Source of the DNA: Euryhalocaulis sp050486445
GTDB lineage: Bacteria > Pseudomonadota > Alphaproteobacteria > Caulobacterales > Maricaulaceae
Length of the DNA: 64,000 nt
Assembly: GCA_050486445.1 (NCBI GenBank)
Contig: JBJHDH010000014.1
Span: forward strand, 8,435-72,434
Reading direction: 5' to 3'
The first letter of the stretch is position 1. The number at the start of each line of letters is the position of its first letter. Positions 12,119 to 20,033 of the stretch are shown here, in pieces. Under the pieces are notes generated by a model that saw only the letters and a list, made by a program, of their open reading frames with translations, searched no databases and was not told the origin of the DNA. The translations under genes and the position numbers were made by a program.

Positions 12119-12874
12119 CTAGCTCAGCTCGCTGGCGAAGTTTTCCATCTGACCCAACCAGGCCAGCATCGCAGCCCCGAGCGTCAGCGCCAGGATGGCG
12201 AAACCGATCATGATGTTGGATGGCATGGCGATGAAGAAAATCTGCGCCTGTGGCATCAGGCGCGAAAGCACGCCCAGCGACAGATAGAAGACCAGACCGA
12301 AGACCAGCAGCGGCGCAGCCATCTGCACGCCGAGGGCGAACGAGCGGATCAGGGATTCCAGCGCCCATTCCGCCGCATCCCCCGTGGGCAGCGGCATGCC
12401 GGGGGGGAAGGCGGCATAAGACCCCTGCACGCCCATCAGAAACAGATGGTGGATGCCGGAGACGAAAATCAGCGTCAGCGCGGTGACGTTCAGAAACGCG
12501 CCCACCAGCGCCCCCTGCTGACCCAGCGAAGGGTCGAACGACTGGGCGAAGGCAAGGCCGGTCTGCATGCCGATGGTCTGGCCGGCCACGGCCAGCGCCG
12601 TCATGAACAGGCGCGCGACGGCGCCGATCATCAGCCCAACCAGAACCTCGCCTATCAACAGGGCCAGCATCGCCGCGGGCTGATCCGGCGGGCCGGGCAG
12701 CGCCGGCGCCAGAACCGGAGCCAGCAGAATGGCCACGGCCAGAGCGAACACCAGACGGATGCGCGGCGGGACAAAGCTTTCCCCAAAGCCGGGCAGCAGC
12801 ATCAGCATGGCCCCGACGCGGGCGAAGACCAGCACCCCTGCGAACACGCCCGCGGAGAGAATGTCGGGCAGCAT
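12119..12874 (-). CDS. fliR: Flagellar export apparatus protein FliR
   Basis: FliR is an inner-membrane core subunit of the flagellar export gate (FliP5-FliQ4-FliR1). The 251-aa protein is almost entirely hydrophobic with about six helices. The family segments FARVGAMLMLLPGFGE near the N-terminus and GLAFAQSFDPS in the middle are visible. It sits 10 nt downstream of fliQ and 9 nt upstream of flhB. Confidence 0.96.
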   Translation of the reverse strand: MLPDILSAGVFAGVLVFARVGAMLMLLPGFGESFVPPRIRLVFALAVAILLAPVLAPALPGPPDQPAAMLALLIGEVLVGLMIGAVARLFMTALAVAGQTIGMQTGLAFAQSFDPSLGQQGALVGAFLNVTALTLIFVSGIHHLFLMGVQGSYAAFPPGMPLPTGDAAEWALESLIRSFALGVQMAAPLLVFGLVFYLSLGVLSRLMPQAQIFFIAMPSNIMIGFAILALTLGAAMLAWLGQMENFASELS

Positions 12875-12884
12875 TATCCCAGCA

Positions 12885-13148
12885 TCACATCAGCGCGATG
12901 CGCTCAAAAACCCGGTTCATATAGGCCCCCATCAGTGCGCCCATCAGCGGCAGAAAGATGATGAGCGAGATGAAGATCGCGATGATCTTCGGCACGAACA
13001 CCAGCGTCATTTCCTGAACCTGGGTCAGCGCCTGGACCAGCGCGATGGCGACGCCGACGACAAGGCCGATAACCATCACCGGCGTGGCCATTTGCAGCAT
13101 CAGCCAGACTGCGTCGCGTGCGAAATCCATAACCTCGGCCGATGTCAT
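12885..13148 (-). CDS. fliQ: Flagellar export apparatus protein FliQ
   Basis: The protein is 87 aa with two membrane helices, the normal FliQ length. It includes MATPVMVIGLVVGVAIALVQ and LTQVQEMTLVFVPK, hallmark FliQ segments. An upstream in-frame ATG at 13271 would add 41 residues, reach back across the fliE stop and break the family length, so ATG 13148 is used. Together with FliP and FliR it forms the export pore. Confidence 0.95.
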   Translation of the reverse strand: MTSAEVMDFARDAVWLMLQMATPVMVIGLVVGVAIALVQALTQVQEMTLVFVPKIIAIFISLIIFLPLMGALMGAYMNRVFERIALM

Positions 13149-13245
13149 GCGCCGTCTCCCGCCCCTCGCCGGAATTATGGTTAATGCTGCGGCAAGAAGC
13201 GTTAACGAAGCGATAATCAGGCCCGGCTGACGCGGCGGAAAGAGC

Positions 13246-13566
13246 CTAGATCGGCATCTTGATGATGTCATGATAGGCGCGGATCACCTCGTCGCGCACC
13301 GCCAGCATGGTTTCCAGCGAGGTTTCGGCCGCGGCGATGGCGGTGACCACGTCCACCAGCTCTGCCTTGCCCACCGCCGCCTCGGCCGACAGCATCTCGG
13401 CGCGGGAGAGCTGGGCCTCTGTGCCTTTCAGCGAGGATTCCACCAGCGCGCCGAATTCCGACAGGGCGCCGCCGCCGGAAGCCCCGCCGCGCGCCGGGGC
13501 GCTCTGGCCGCCTGCCTGCGCGGCGACAGCATATGCGTTCAGCGCCGATACGGGATTGATCGCCAT
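13246..13566 (-). CDS. fliE: Flagellar hook-basal body protein FliE
   Basis: FliE joins the MS ring/export gate to the proximal rod. The 106-aa protein has a Gly/Ala-rich N-terminus and a conserved C-terminal helix with KAELVDVVTAIAAAETSLET and VRDEVIRAYHDIIKMPI, matching FliE in length and pattern. It lies between flgC and fliQ, the common order flgB-flgC-fliE. A 97-bp gap to fliQ contains TTAAC half-sites. Confidence 0.95.
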   Translation of the reverse strand: MAINPVSALNAYAVAAQAGGQSAPARGGASGGGALSEFGALVESSLKGTEAQLSRAEMLSAEAAVGKAELVDVVTAIAAAETSLETMLAVRDEVIRAYHDIIKMPI

Positions 13567-13589
13567 CGCGGACTCCTCCTCTCAAACTC

Positions 13590-14003
13590 TTAACGGCGCA
13601 GCAGGTCGATGGTACGCATCAGCATGGCGCGGCTGGCCTCCACCACATTCATATTGGCTTCGAAGGATCGCTGCGCCTCGCGCAAATCCATCAGCTCTAC
13701 CAGCGAATTGACGTTTGGCGTTCGGATATAGCCGTCGGTGTCCGCCGCAGGATGGCCGGGCTCGAAGCGCACGCCGAAATCCGACATATCGGAGCGAATA
13801 TTGTTCATCCGCACCAGATGATTACCCGTGGCGCGATCAAGCTGGGAATCGAAGGTGGGCACCCGCCGGCGATAGGGCTCGGCGCCCGGTTCGCGCGCCG
13901 TGGAATCGGCATTGGCCAGGTTTTCCGCGATGACGCGCATGCGCGAGGACTGGGCGCGCAGACCGGCCGCCGCCACCTGGAGGATGCTGGAAAGGTCGGT
14001 CAT
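13590..14003 (-). CDS. flgC: Flagellar proximal rod protein FlgC
   Basis: FlgC is a rod subunit exported through the flagellar secretion system. The 137-aa protein contains the rod signature AENLANADSTA near the N-terminus. Its C-terminus holds YIRTPNVNSLVELMDLREA and ending ASRAMLMRTIDLLRR, typical of FlgC. It sits between flgB (34 nt gap) and fliE (23 nt gap) in one transcript. Confidence 0.95.
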   Translation of the reverse strand: MTDLSSILQVAAAGLRAQSSRMRVIAENLANADSTAREPGAEPYRRRVPTFDSQLDRATGNHLVRMNNIRSDMSDFGVRFEPGHPAADTDGYIRTPNVNSLVELMDLREAQRSFEANMNVVEASRAMLMRTIDLLRR

Positions 14004-14037
14004 GGGCGCGATCCCGTCATGCGTTCATTATCCCTTC

Positions 14038-14457
14038 TCACCGGCCCGGGGGCCGCGCCGCGGCGCGAATGAGGCTGAGACTCTTTTGATAGAGGCCGAC
14101 CACGGTTTCGTAGCGCATCTGGGTATCGACCACTTTGGTCATCTGGTCTTCCAGCACCACGGCGTTGCCGTTAATCATGACTTCGGAATCCGGCGCCGAT
14201 TCAGCGCGCAGGCCGAGCCGCCCGCGCCCGGCGGGCGCCGGAATGTGGCCCGTGGAGGTAACGGTCATGGCTGGCGCGGCGCTGGAGCTGGCCCGGCGGC
14301 TGAGCGCCCGCTCGAAGGCGGTATCGCCAATATCGCGCGGCACATAGCCGGGCGTATTGGCGTTGGCGACATTGTCAGCCAGCACTTTCTGGCGCTGCGA
14401 CAGATAAGACAGCGTCTCGCGCAGCAGGCCCAGGACCGGTGCATTCTGCACGCCCAT
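14038..14457 (-). CDS. flgB: Flagellar proximal rod protein FlgB
   Basis: FlgB is the first rod subunit of the flagellar basal body. The 139-aa protein carries the rod motif LADNVANANTPGYVPRDI near residue 30, and a helical C-terminus with MRYETVVGLYQKSLSLIRAA. It begins the minus-strand flagellar unit, and the divergent fliO starts 165 bp away. That shared intergenic stretch is rich in TTAA elements. Confidence 0.95.
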   Translation of the reverse strand: MGVQNAPVLGLLRETLSYLSQRQKVLADNVANANTPGYVPRDIGDTAFERALSRRASSSAAPAMTVTSTGHIPAPAGRGRLGLRAESAPDSEVMINGNAVVLEDQMTKVVDTQMRYETVVGLYQKSLSLIRAAARPPGR

Positions 14458-14530
14458 CCGGCTTTCCCCTGTCCGGGGCTCGATTTTCCGGGCGCGGCGC
14501 CCGGTTCGATCCCGGGCCGAAGCTGGAGCA

Positions 14531-14594
14531 TTAAGGTTAATGGCGCCTTACGCCGTATGGTTTACGCGCCGTTAACGCCCGTCCCGCATGGTTA
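14531..14594. promoter_or_regulatory. CtrA-like TTAA sites between flgB and fliO
   Basis: The divergent intergenic region holds four TTAA elements. One pair, TTTA-CGCGCCG-TTAAC at 14561-14576, has the 7-nt spacing of the CtrA box TTAA-N7-TTAA with one mismatch. CtrA control of flagellar class II genes is established in Caulobacter; that it acts here is inference. Confidence 0.45.
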
Positions 14595-14622
14595 ATGAAG
14601 GGTTCTCTGGGCGGGGCGTCAC

Positions 14623-14928
14623 ATGGATCTGGTGGATTTCGGCCGCTATGCGGGCGGACTTCTGGTCACGCTGGGGCTTCTGGCCCTGCTCGCCTTCGCG
14701 GCGAAGCGGCTGGACCTGTTCGCGGCGGTGCGCGGCCAGCGCGCGGGGCGGCGGCTGGGCGTGACGGAGACGCTGAACCTGGATGCGCGGCGGCGGCTGG
14801 CGCTGGTGCGCTGGGACGGGCGCGAGCATCTGGTGCTGCTGGGCATGGGCGGGGATCTGCTGCTGGAGAGCCGCGACGCGCCACCGCCGGAGGCCGGCGC
14901 GGCGCACGGCGCGGGGGGACGGGCATGA
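14623..14928 (+). CDS. fliO: Flagellar assembly protein FliO
   Basis: FliO is a membrane chaperone that helps FliP assemble. The 101-aa product has one N-terminal membrane helix (GGLLVTLGLLALLAFAAKRL). A short cytoplasmic domain with RLGVTETLNLDARRRLALVRWDGREHLVLLG follows, the classic FliO pattern. Its last codons overlap the fliP start (ATGA at 14925). It is divergent from flgB. Confidence 0.9.
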   Translation: MDLVDFGRYAGGLLVTLGLLALLAFAAKRLDLFAAVRGQRAGRRLGVTETLNLDARRRLALVRWDGREHLVLLGMGGDLLLESRDAPPPEAGAAHGAGGRA

Positions 14929-15668
14929 GACGCGCGCTGGCATATGGCGTGACGCTGGGCGGCGCGACGCTGGCGCTGCTGCTGCTGGCTGGCCCGGCCG
15001 CGGCGCAGGAGATCAATATCGACCTTGGCCAGGAAGGCGCGCTGACCAGCCGGGTAGTGCAGCTTATTCTGGTCATCACCCTGCTGTCGCTGGCGCCCTC
15101 CATTCTGGTGATGACGACCAGCTTTGTCCGCATCGTCGTGGTGCTGTCGCTGCTGCGCACGGCGCTGGGCCTGCAACAGAGTCCGCCCAACGCGGTGATC
15201 GTGTCGCTGGCGCTGTTCCTGACCGCCTTTGTGATGTGGCCGGTGTTTCAGGAGAGCTGGGAGCGGGGCGTGCAACCGCTGATGGCGGAGGAGATGGAAC
15301 TGATCGAAGGGACCGAGGCCGCCGCCCAGCCGATCAAGATGTTCATGATCCAGCACACACGCGACGCCGATCTCATGCTGTTCTTCGACATGGCGGACCG
15401 CGAGGCGCCGGCGGAAGCAGCGGACTCGCCCTTCTGGATCGTGGCCCCCGCCTTCATGATTTCCGAGCTGCGCCGGGCGTTCGAGATCGGCTTTCTGCTG
15501 TTCATTCCGTTTCTGGTGATCGACCTGGTGGTGGCGTCGATCCTGATGTCGATGGGCATGATGATGCTGCCGCCAATCATTATCAGCCTGCCGTTCAAGC
15601 TGATTTTCTTTGTGCTGGTGGATGGCTGGCGGCTGGTCGCCGGCTCGCTGGTCGAGAGCTTCATGTAG
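14925..15668 (+). CDS. fliP: Flagellar export apparatus protein FliP
   Basis: FliP is the main pore subunit of the flagellar export gate. The 247-aa protein has a cleavable signal (LALLLLAGPAAAQE), then PSILVMTTSFVRIVVVLSLLR, the loop NAVIVSLALFLT, and the C-terminal SMGMMMLPPIIISLPFKLI, all FliP hallmarks. It overlaps fliO by 4 nt, so the two are translationally coupled. A hairpin with a T-run follows at 15688. Confidence 0.97.
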   Translation: MRRALAYGVTLGGATLALLLLAGPAAAQEINIDLGQEGALTSRVVQLILVITLLSLAPSILVMTTSFVRIVVVLSLLRTALGLQQSPPNAVIVSLALFLTAFVMWPVFQESWERGVQPLMAEEMELIEGTEAAAQPIKMFMIQHTRDADLMLFFDMADREAPAEAADSPFWIVAPAFMISELRRAFEIGFLLFIPFLVIDLVVASILMSMGMMMLPPIIISLPFKLIFFVLVDGWRLVAGSLVESFM

Positions 15669-15687
15669 CGAGGCGCAGAATCGCAGA

Positions 15688-15718
15688 CGCGGGTGTGCGT
15701 TCACCCGTGCGGTGTTTT
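15688..15718 (+). terminator. Intrinsic terminator after fliO-fliP
   Basis: CGCGGGTG pairs with CACCCGTG (8 bp including one G-U) around a 6-nt loop, followed by GGTGTTTT. It starts 19 nt after the fliP stop. Confidence 0.65.
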
Positions 15719-15948
15719 CAAGCAAGTGAGGGGGCGGAGCGTCAGCTACGAACCCGATTTATTTACGGCGCCAAGGGGGAATTGTGGGTTCCCGCCGACG
15801 CTCCGCGCATGGATTTCCCGGAAGCTCTCGCCACCGATTCCAGCGTGGGATTTGGAACGGTCGGTCGTTTAGTGCCGTCCGCCTCTCCACGAGCCGCGCC
15901 GGGCAGCCGGGTGATCTGACCCTTCGCCGGACGCGCCATGCACTCCCT

Positions 15949-16008
15949 CCCGCCATAGTGATCAGCTACTTCCCTCAGGCGGAAGGAACGGGCGCAGTAT
16001 GCCTTCAT
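15949..16008 (-). pseudogene. Possible remnant of a REP-associated transposase C-terminus
   Basis: On the minus strand the 20 codons read MKAY...FRLREVADHYGG. This resembles the terminal helix-turn-helix of REP-associated (IS200/IS605-type) tyrosine transposases, usually AY..GY.LREIADHLGVHYSTVSR. The rest of such a protein (HUH motif, catalytic Tyr) is not found in any frame around it. The match is short and judged by eye, so this is a weak call. Confidence 0.2.
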
Positions 16009-16074
16009 CCGGGAGGGCGTGGAGATTTGCGGAAAGATGCGCGCTTTTTTGTTCGCCTTCTGGCGCCGGAAAGA

Positions 16075-16169
16075 AAAAGGCCGGGGCCCCGTGAGGGGCC
16101 CCGCCACCTCGCCGCTTCGCGGCGAGGCGTCGAAAAGAAAAGGCCGGGGCCCCGTGAGGGGCCCCGGCC
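16075..16169 (-). repeat. Tandem GC-hairpin repeat, likely double terminator for lysR
   Basis: A 29-bp sequence occurs twice, identically, at 16075-16103 and 16138-16166. Each copy is A-rich sequence followed by GGGGCCCC-GTGA-GGGGCCCC. The right copy extends to a perfect 12-bp stem (16142-16153 with 16158-16169). A third hairpin, CCTCGCCGC-TTC-GCGGCGAGG, lies between them (16107-16127). Read on the minus strand, each outer hairpin is followed by a T-rich tract, as in intrinsic terminators. This would end the trxB-lysR message about 260 nt past the lysR stop. Confidence 0.65.
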
Positions 16170-16430
16170 GGGGAAAGTCCGCATACCATAGGAGTTGGGG
16201 AGGATACGGTATGCGTTTCCGCGCTGAACGCCGGAGCGTCTGTGCGCGGGCACGATGCTGTATGCATCGTTGGCGGCGATATAGAAGGGACGGCGTGGAC
16301 CCGCTACGGCCGCAATTCGATATGAGTCATGCTGAATTGCATATGCCTGTGGGGCGGAATGCAGGCCCGCCGCCAAGCGCGGCGCTCTCGCAGCACAAGG
16401 AAATTAACCAGGCGGAACGCGCGGGACCGT

Positions 16431-17336
16431 TCAGCTTCCGCGCAGGCGCTGGGCCGCGGCGACGATGAAATCGCGGAAGACCTGCAACCGCATCGTGCCT
16501 TTCAGCTCTTCCGGATAGACGAAATAGATGTCGTAGGACGGGCCTTCGATGTCGGGCAGAACCTGCACCAGCTGGTCGTGGCCGCGCGCCATATAGTCTG
16601 GCAGGGCGCCGATGCCGAGGCCGGCGATCACCGCGCGCAGCACGCCGGGCATGGAATCCACGCTGAGCCGCGCCAAGCGCCGCGTCGCGCCCTCATCGTG
16701 GCCAAGATCGGCGGCCCAGTCGACGCTGGGCAGCGGCGAGCCCGCCGTCATGCCGTATAGCACCAGCGCATGATCCGAGAGCGCCTGCGCCGTCTGCGGC
16801 GCGCCGTGGCGGCGGATATAGTCGATAGAGGCATAGAGCGCCTGGCTGGACGTATAAATCTTGCGCTGGATCAGGCCCGGATCCTTTGGCTTCCATGGCC
16901 GCAGGGCGACATCGGCCTCCAGCATCGAGAGGTCCAGCTCGCGATCGTCGAGCAGCAGATGAATGCGCACGTCCGGATGCTCGGCGAAAAACTGGGGCAG
17001 CAGGTCAATCAGCCAGGTCTGGCCCAGCCCGATTGTGGAGGTGACGCGCAGATCGCCGGAGGGCCGGTCGTGCGAGTCGCGCACCATCGCTTCAGCCATC
17101 GCGGCGCGTGACGCCATTTCGTGCGCCATGGCGAAGAGCCGCTCGCCCGGCTCGGTGCGCAGCAGACCGCGCGCATGGCGGTGAAACAGCGCCACGCCCA
17201 GCTCGTCTTCCAGCGACTGAATCTGGCGGCTGACCGCCGATTGCGACAGGCCGAGCTTTTCCGCCGCGCCGGTGAGGCTGCCTGCCTCGCACGCCGCGTG
17301 AAACGTCTTCAGCTTGCCCCAGTCGAGCGAGTCCAG
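16431..17336 (-). CDS. LysR-family transcriptional regulator (probable CTG start)
   Basis: The protein is about 301 aa. The N-terminal winged helix-turn-helix reads WGKLKTFHAACEAGSLTGAA then LGLSQSAVSRQIQSLE and LGVALFHRHARGL, a clear LysR domain. The substrate-binding domain follows (DLRVTSTIGLGQTWL onward). No ATG or GTG precedes the HTH. The frame begins just after the trxB stop with GGGGGAAGGG and a CTG at 17336, giving the usual N-terminus; the first ATG at 17162 region would remove most of the HTH. It starts 11 nt after trxB, so the two are probably co-transcribed. The effector is unknown. Confidence 0.85.
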   Translation of the reverse strand: MDSLDWGKLKTFHAACEAGSLTGAAEKLGLSQSAVSRQIQSLEDELGVALFHRHARGLLRTEPGERLFAMAHEMASRAAMAEAMVRDSHDRPSGDLRVTSTIGLGQTWLIDLLPQFFAEHPDVRIHLLLDDRELDLSMLEADVALRPWKPKDPGLIQRKIYTSSQALYASIDYIRRHGAPQTAQALSDHALVLYGMTAGSPLPSVDWAADLGHDEGATRRLARLSVDSMPGVLRAVIAGLGIGALPDYMARGHDQLVQVLPDIEGPSYDIYFVYPEELKGTMRLQVFRDFIVAAAQRLRGS

Positions 17337-17347
17337 CGCCCTTCCCC

Positions 17348-18310
17348 CTATTCCGCCGCCTCAGCCATGCCGATGGCGGCCAGATACCGCTCTGCCTCCA
17401 GCGCCGCCATGCAGCCCATCCCCGCCGCCGTCACCGCCTGACGGTACACGTCGTCGGTCACGTCGCCGGCAGCGAATACGCCCGGAACCGCCGTCGCCGT
17501 CGAATCCGGCGCGGTGACGATATAGCCGCCATCCTTCATCGGCAGCTGGCCCGCGAACAATTCCGTCGCCGGCTGGTGGCCGATGGCGATGAAGACGCCA
17601 TCCATCGGCAGTTCGGAGACCGCGCCCGTCATCGCATTGCGCAGACGCACGCCGGTGACGCGGCGCGGCTCTTCCTCACCCAGCACGCTGTCCAGCACGC
17701 TGTCCCACACCACCTCGATCTTCGGGTTGGCCTCTACACGCTGACGCAGGATGCGCTCGCCGCGAAACTCGCCGCGGCGGTGCACGATGGTGACCTTTTC
17801 AGCGAAATTGGTGAGGAACAGCGCCTCCTCCATCGCCGTGTTGCCGCCGCCGACCACCAGCACCTGCTTGCCGCGATAGAAAAACCCGTCGCAGGTGGCG
17901 CAGGCCGATACGCCGAAGCCCTGAAAATGCGCCTCGCTGGGCATGCCGAGCCATTTGGCGCTGGCGCCGGTGGCGATGATGATCGTGTCGGCGAGCCAGA
18001 CATCGCCGGAATCGCATTCCAGCCGGAACGGGCGGACCGAAAGATCGGCCTTTGTCACGATGTCGTGCACGATGCGCGCACCGACATGCTCTGCCTGAGC
18101 CCGCATCTGCTCCATCAGCCAGGGGCCCTGAATGACATCGGCGAAGCCGGGATAATTCTCGACATCCGTGGTGATGGTGAGTTGGCCGCCCGGCTGCAAG
18201 CCGGCGATGACCACGGGCTGGAGCATGGCGCGCGCGGCATAGATCGCGGCCGTATAGCCGGCGGCGCCGGAGCCGATAATGACAAGACGTTCGTGACGGG
18301 TTTCGGGCAT
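17348..18310 (-). CDS. trxB: Thioredoxin-disulfide reductase
   Basis: TrxB passes electrons from NADPH through FAD to thioredoxin. The 320-aa protein has the FAD motif IIGSGAAGYTAA (residues 11-22), the redox pair CATC (C137, C140) and the NADPH-binding GGGNTAMEEA. The late FAD motif GVFAAGDVTD is also visible. ATG 18310 is chosen because it begins the conserved MPETRHERLVIIG start; a further in-frame ATG upstream adds only a low-complexity Arg/Gly stretch. A LysR gene follows directly. Confidence 0.96.
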   Translation of the reverse strand: MPETRHERLVIIGSGAAGYTAAIYAARAMLQPVVIAGLQPGGQLTITTDVENYPGFADVIQGPWLMEQMRAQAEHVGARIVHDIVTKADLSVRPFRLECDSGDVWLADTIIIATGASAKWLGMPSEAHFQGFGVSACATCDGFFYRGKQVLVVGGGNTAMEEALFLTNFAEKVTIVHRRGEFRGERILRQRVEANPKIEVVWDSVLDSVLGEEEPRRVTGVRLRNAMTGAVSELPMDGVFIAIGHQPATELFAGQLPMKDGGYIVTAPDSTATAVPGVFAAGDVTDDVYRQAVTAAGMGCMAALEAERYLAAIGMAEAAE

Positions 18311-18363
18311 TTGGGGCCGGGATTCGCTGGGCGGGACTGTCCTGCCGGAACGTAAGCGACCTG

Positions 18364-18386
18364 CGCCCCCGCGCAAGGCGGGGGCG
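18364..18386 (-). terminator. Hairpin between acyltransferase and trxB
   Basis: CGCCCCCGC pairs with GCGGGGGCG (9 bp, 5-nt loop), 42 nt past the acyltransferase stop. There is no T-run on either side. Confidence 0.35.
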
Positions 18387-18427
18387 GCGGATTTCCCGGA
18401 TTTGCTGGGGATGCGCCCGGTCTTTTC

Positions 18428-19579
18428 TTAAGCGCCGGCGGGAGCCGGGACGGGCGCGGCGGCGGCGCGGCGCTTCCACGCGCCCCGGATCGCCCGGCGG
18501 GCCGGCTCTTCGATCAAATAATGCACCGGCGCGGCGATGGCGGTCATCAGCGCGATCAGGCCAAGCCCGGTCCAGGCATTGGGCGTGAAATCGATCCCGA
18601 GAATATCCAGCCCCTGACCCAGAAACATGAAGACCGGGACGTGCAGGATGAAAATGGCATAGGACCATTCGCCCAGGCGCCGCATCAGCGCGCCGGAAAG
18701 TGGCGTTTTCGCGCCCAGCGCGTCGATGCGCGACAGACCCGTGATGAACCCGGCCGCGCCCAGCGCCACCATCGGCACGCCAAACCCGGCGAGCGCGGCG
18801 GCGAGCGCCAGCGCGGCGCCGGCGAAGGCCAGCAGCGCGGCGGCGCGCACGCCGAGATTCACCCGGCCGAACGCGGCGCGCGTCGCCACCCCGGCCAGCA
18901 TGGCGCAGGCCCCGCGCAGCGCGCCCCAGTCAGCGGTGGCGGTATTCAGCCCACGCCCGGTCAGCGCCTGATGGCCAAGCTCCGCCACGATCAGCAGGCC
19001 GAACGCCAAAGCCAGAAACAGGACCGGCCGCGCGCGCAGCGCATTGGCCAGAACCAGAAACAGCGGAAAGGCGAGATAGCCGGCGAATTCGGCGCTGACC
19101 GCCCAGGCCGGGAAGTTCCAGTCGGAATGGGCGGTGAGACCGAAAGATTGAAGCATCAGCAGGCTGGCGGCCAGATCGCGCAGGCCGTAGCGGCCCGGCT
19201 CCGGCGCATGGCCGAGCAGGCCGCCGGCCAGCACATAGGCGCCGAGCATCGCAATCGAGAGCAGGAACAGCGGATAGAGCCGCGCCACACGCGCCACGAA
19301 AAAATCGCCGAAGCGGAAGGCGCGCTCCTGCCGCGCCCAATAGACATGGGCGAGGACAAAGCCGCTGAGCACAAAAAACACGTCTACCCGCGTCATGCCC
19401 AGCTCCAGCAGCGGCAACGCGCCAAAGCCGGAAGCATCGAACATCAGGCCGATATGGAAATAAGCGATCCAGCAGGCCAGCACATAACGAAGACCTGTCA
19501 GGGAATGGAACACCGTGGCGGGGGCGGGGGCGCCTGACTGCGTGCCAATCCGGGTCTGTTTCGCCGTTTGCATGGGCAT
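18428..19579 (-). CDS. Membrane acyltransferase family 3 (OafA/YrhL-like)
   Basis: The 383-aa protein has about ten membrane helices. It opens with SLTGLRYVLACWIAYFHIG, where the His is the conserved catalytic-site residue of acyltransferase-3 proteins (usually R...A...V...H). It also has RVDVFFVLSGFVLAHVYW and later EWSYAIFILHVPVFMFLGQ, both family segments. Such enzymes O-acylate polysaccharides, lipids or antibiotics at the inner membrane. Nothing nearby points to a substrate. The C-terminus is Ala/Pro rich. Confidence 0.85.
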   Translation of the reverse strand: MPMQTAKQTRIGTQSGAPAPATVFHSLTGLRYVLACWIAYFHIGLMFDASGFGALPLLELGMTRVDVFFVLSGFVLAHVYWARQERAFRFGDFFVARVARLYPLFLLSIAMLGAYVLAGGLLGHAPEPGRYGLRDLAASLLMLQSFGLTAHSDWNFPAWAVSAEFAGYLAFPLFLVLANALRARPVLFLALAFGLLIVAELGHQALTGRGLNTATADWGALRGACAMLAGVATRAAFGRVNLGVRAAALLAFAGAALALAAALAGFGVPMVALGAAGFITGLSRIDALGAKTPLSGALMRRLGEWSYAIFILHVPVFMFLGQGLDILGIDFTPNAWTGLGLIALMTAIAAPVHYLIEEPARRAIRGAWKRRAAAAPVPAPAGA

Positions 19580-19730
19580 TTCCGCCTGTTTCCGGGGGCT
19601 TGGCCCCCTCGCTCAGGACGGGAAATGCAATTCGCGCGCCAAGAGAACCGGCGCGGGGACGGTTTGTTTTGTCGCGTTTTCGGACGGCGAACCGGATTCT
19701 ATTTCGCCTGGAAACGCTTATGAAACCTGG

Positions 19731-20018
19731 TTAATGGCTGCCGCGCCAGCGTTCCATGGCGGCGGAGATGGCGAAGGTCTCGCGGTATTTCGGGGAGTCG
19801 GAGGGACGCGGCGCCTTTTCCCGCGTCATTTCCATGATCTCGGCCAGCTTGTTATGCGCCGCGCCGGACTGGCCCGCGCCGATATAGGCGTGCAGCTCGA
19901 CGATCGCGGCGGAGAGCGGGTCTTTCGCCCGGATCACGAAATAGGGTTCGTCCTCCGCCAGATCGGGCAGGCAATCATATTGCGAAGGGTTGGCTTTCGA
20001 GCCGAGCGGGGCGGTCAT
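19731..20018 (-). CDS. Conserved-looking hypothetical protein, 95 aa
   Basis: I do not recognise a named family. The soluble, acidic-to-neutral 95-aa product begins with a Gly/Lys segment, then YDCLPDLAEDEPYFVIRAKD, a pattern I associate loosely with small uncharacterised alphaproteobacterial proteins. A helical C-terminal half ends with FAISAAMERWRGSH. It starts 15 nt after the PepF-type gene in the same direction and has no membrane helix or signal peptide. It may be co-transcribed with the peptidase. Confidence 0.55.
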   Translation of the reverse strand: MTAPLGSKANPSQYDCLPDLAEDEPYFVIRAKDPLSAAIVELHAYIGAGQSGAAHNKLAEIMEMTREKAPRPSDSPKYRETFAISAAMERWRGSH

Positions 20019-20033
20019 GGGAAATCCTTCAAG

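Larger units (their letters stand above)
15669..16430. other. 762-bp gap without a convincing gene
   Basis: No open frame here shows family likeness or good codon pattern over a useful length. The gap holds the fliP terminator, a short minus-strand stretch resembling a transposase C-terminus, a cluster of GC hairpins that would terminate the lysR transcript, and between 16181 and 16340 several small TATGC/GCATA inverted repeats (for example GCATACC at 16181-16187 and GGTATGC near 16207). Confidence 0.6.
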
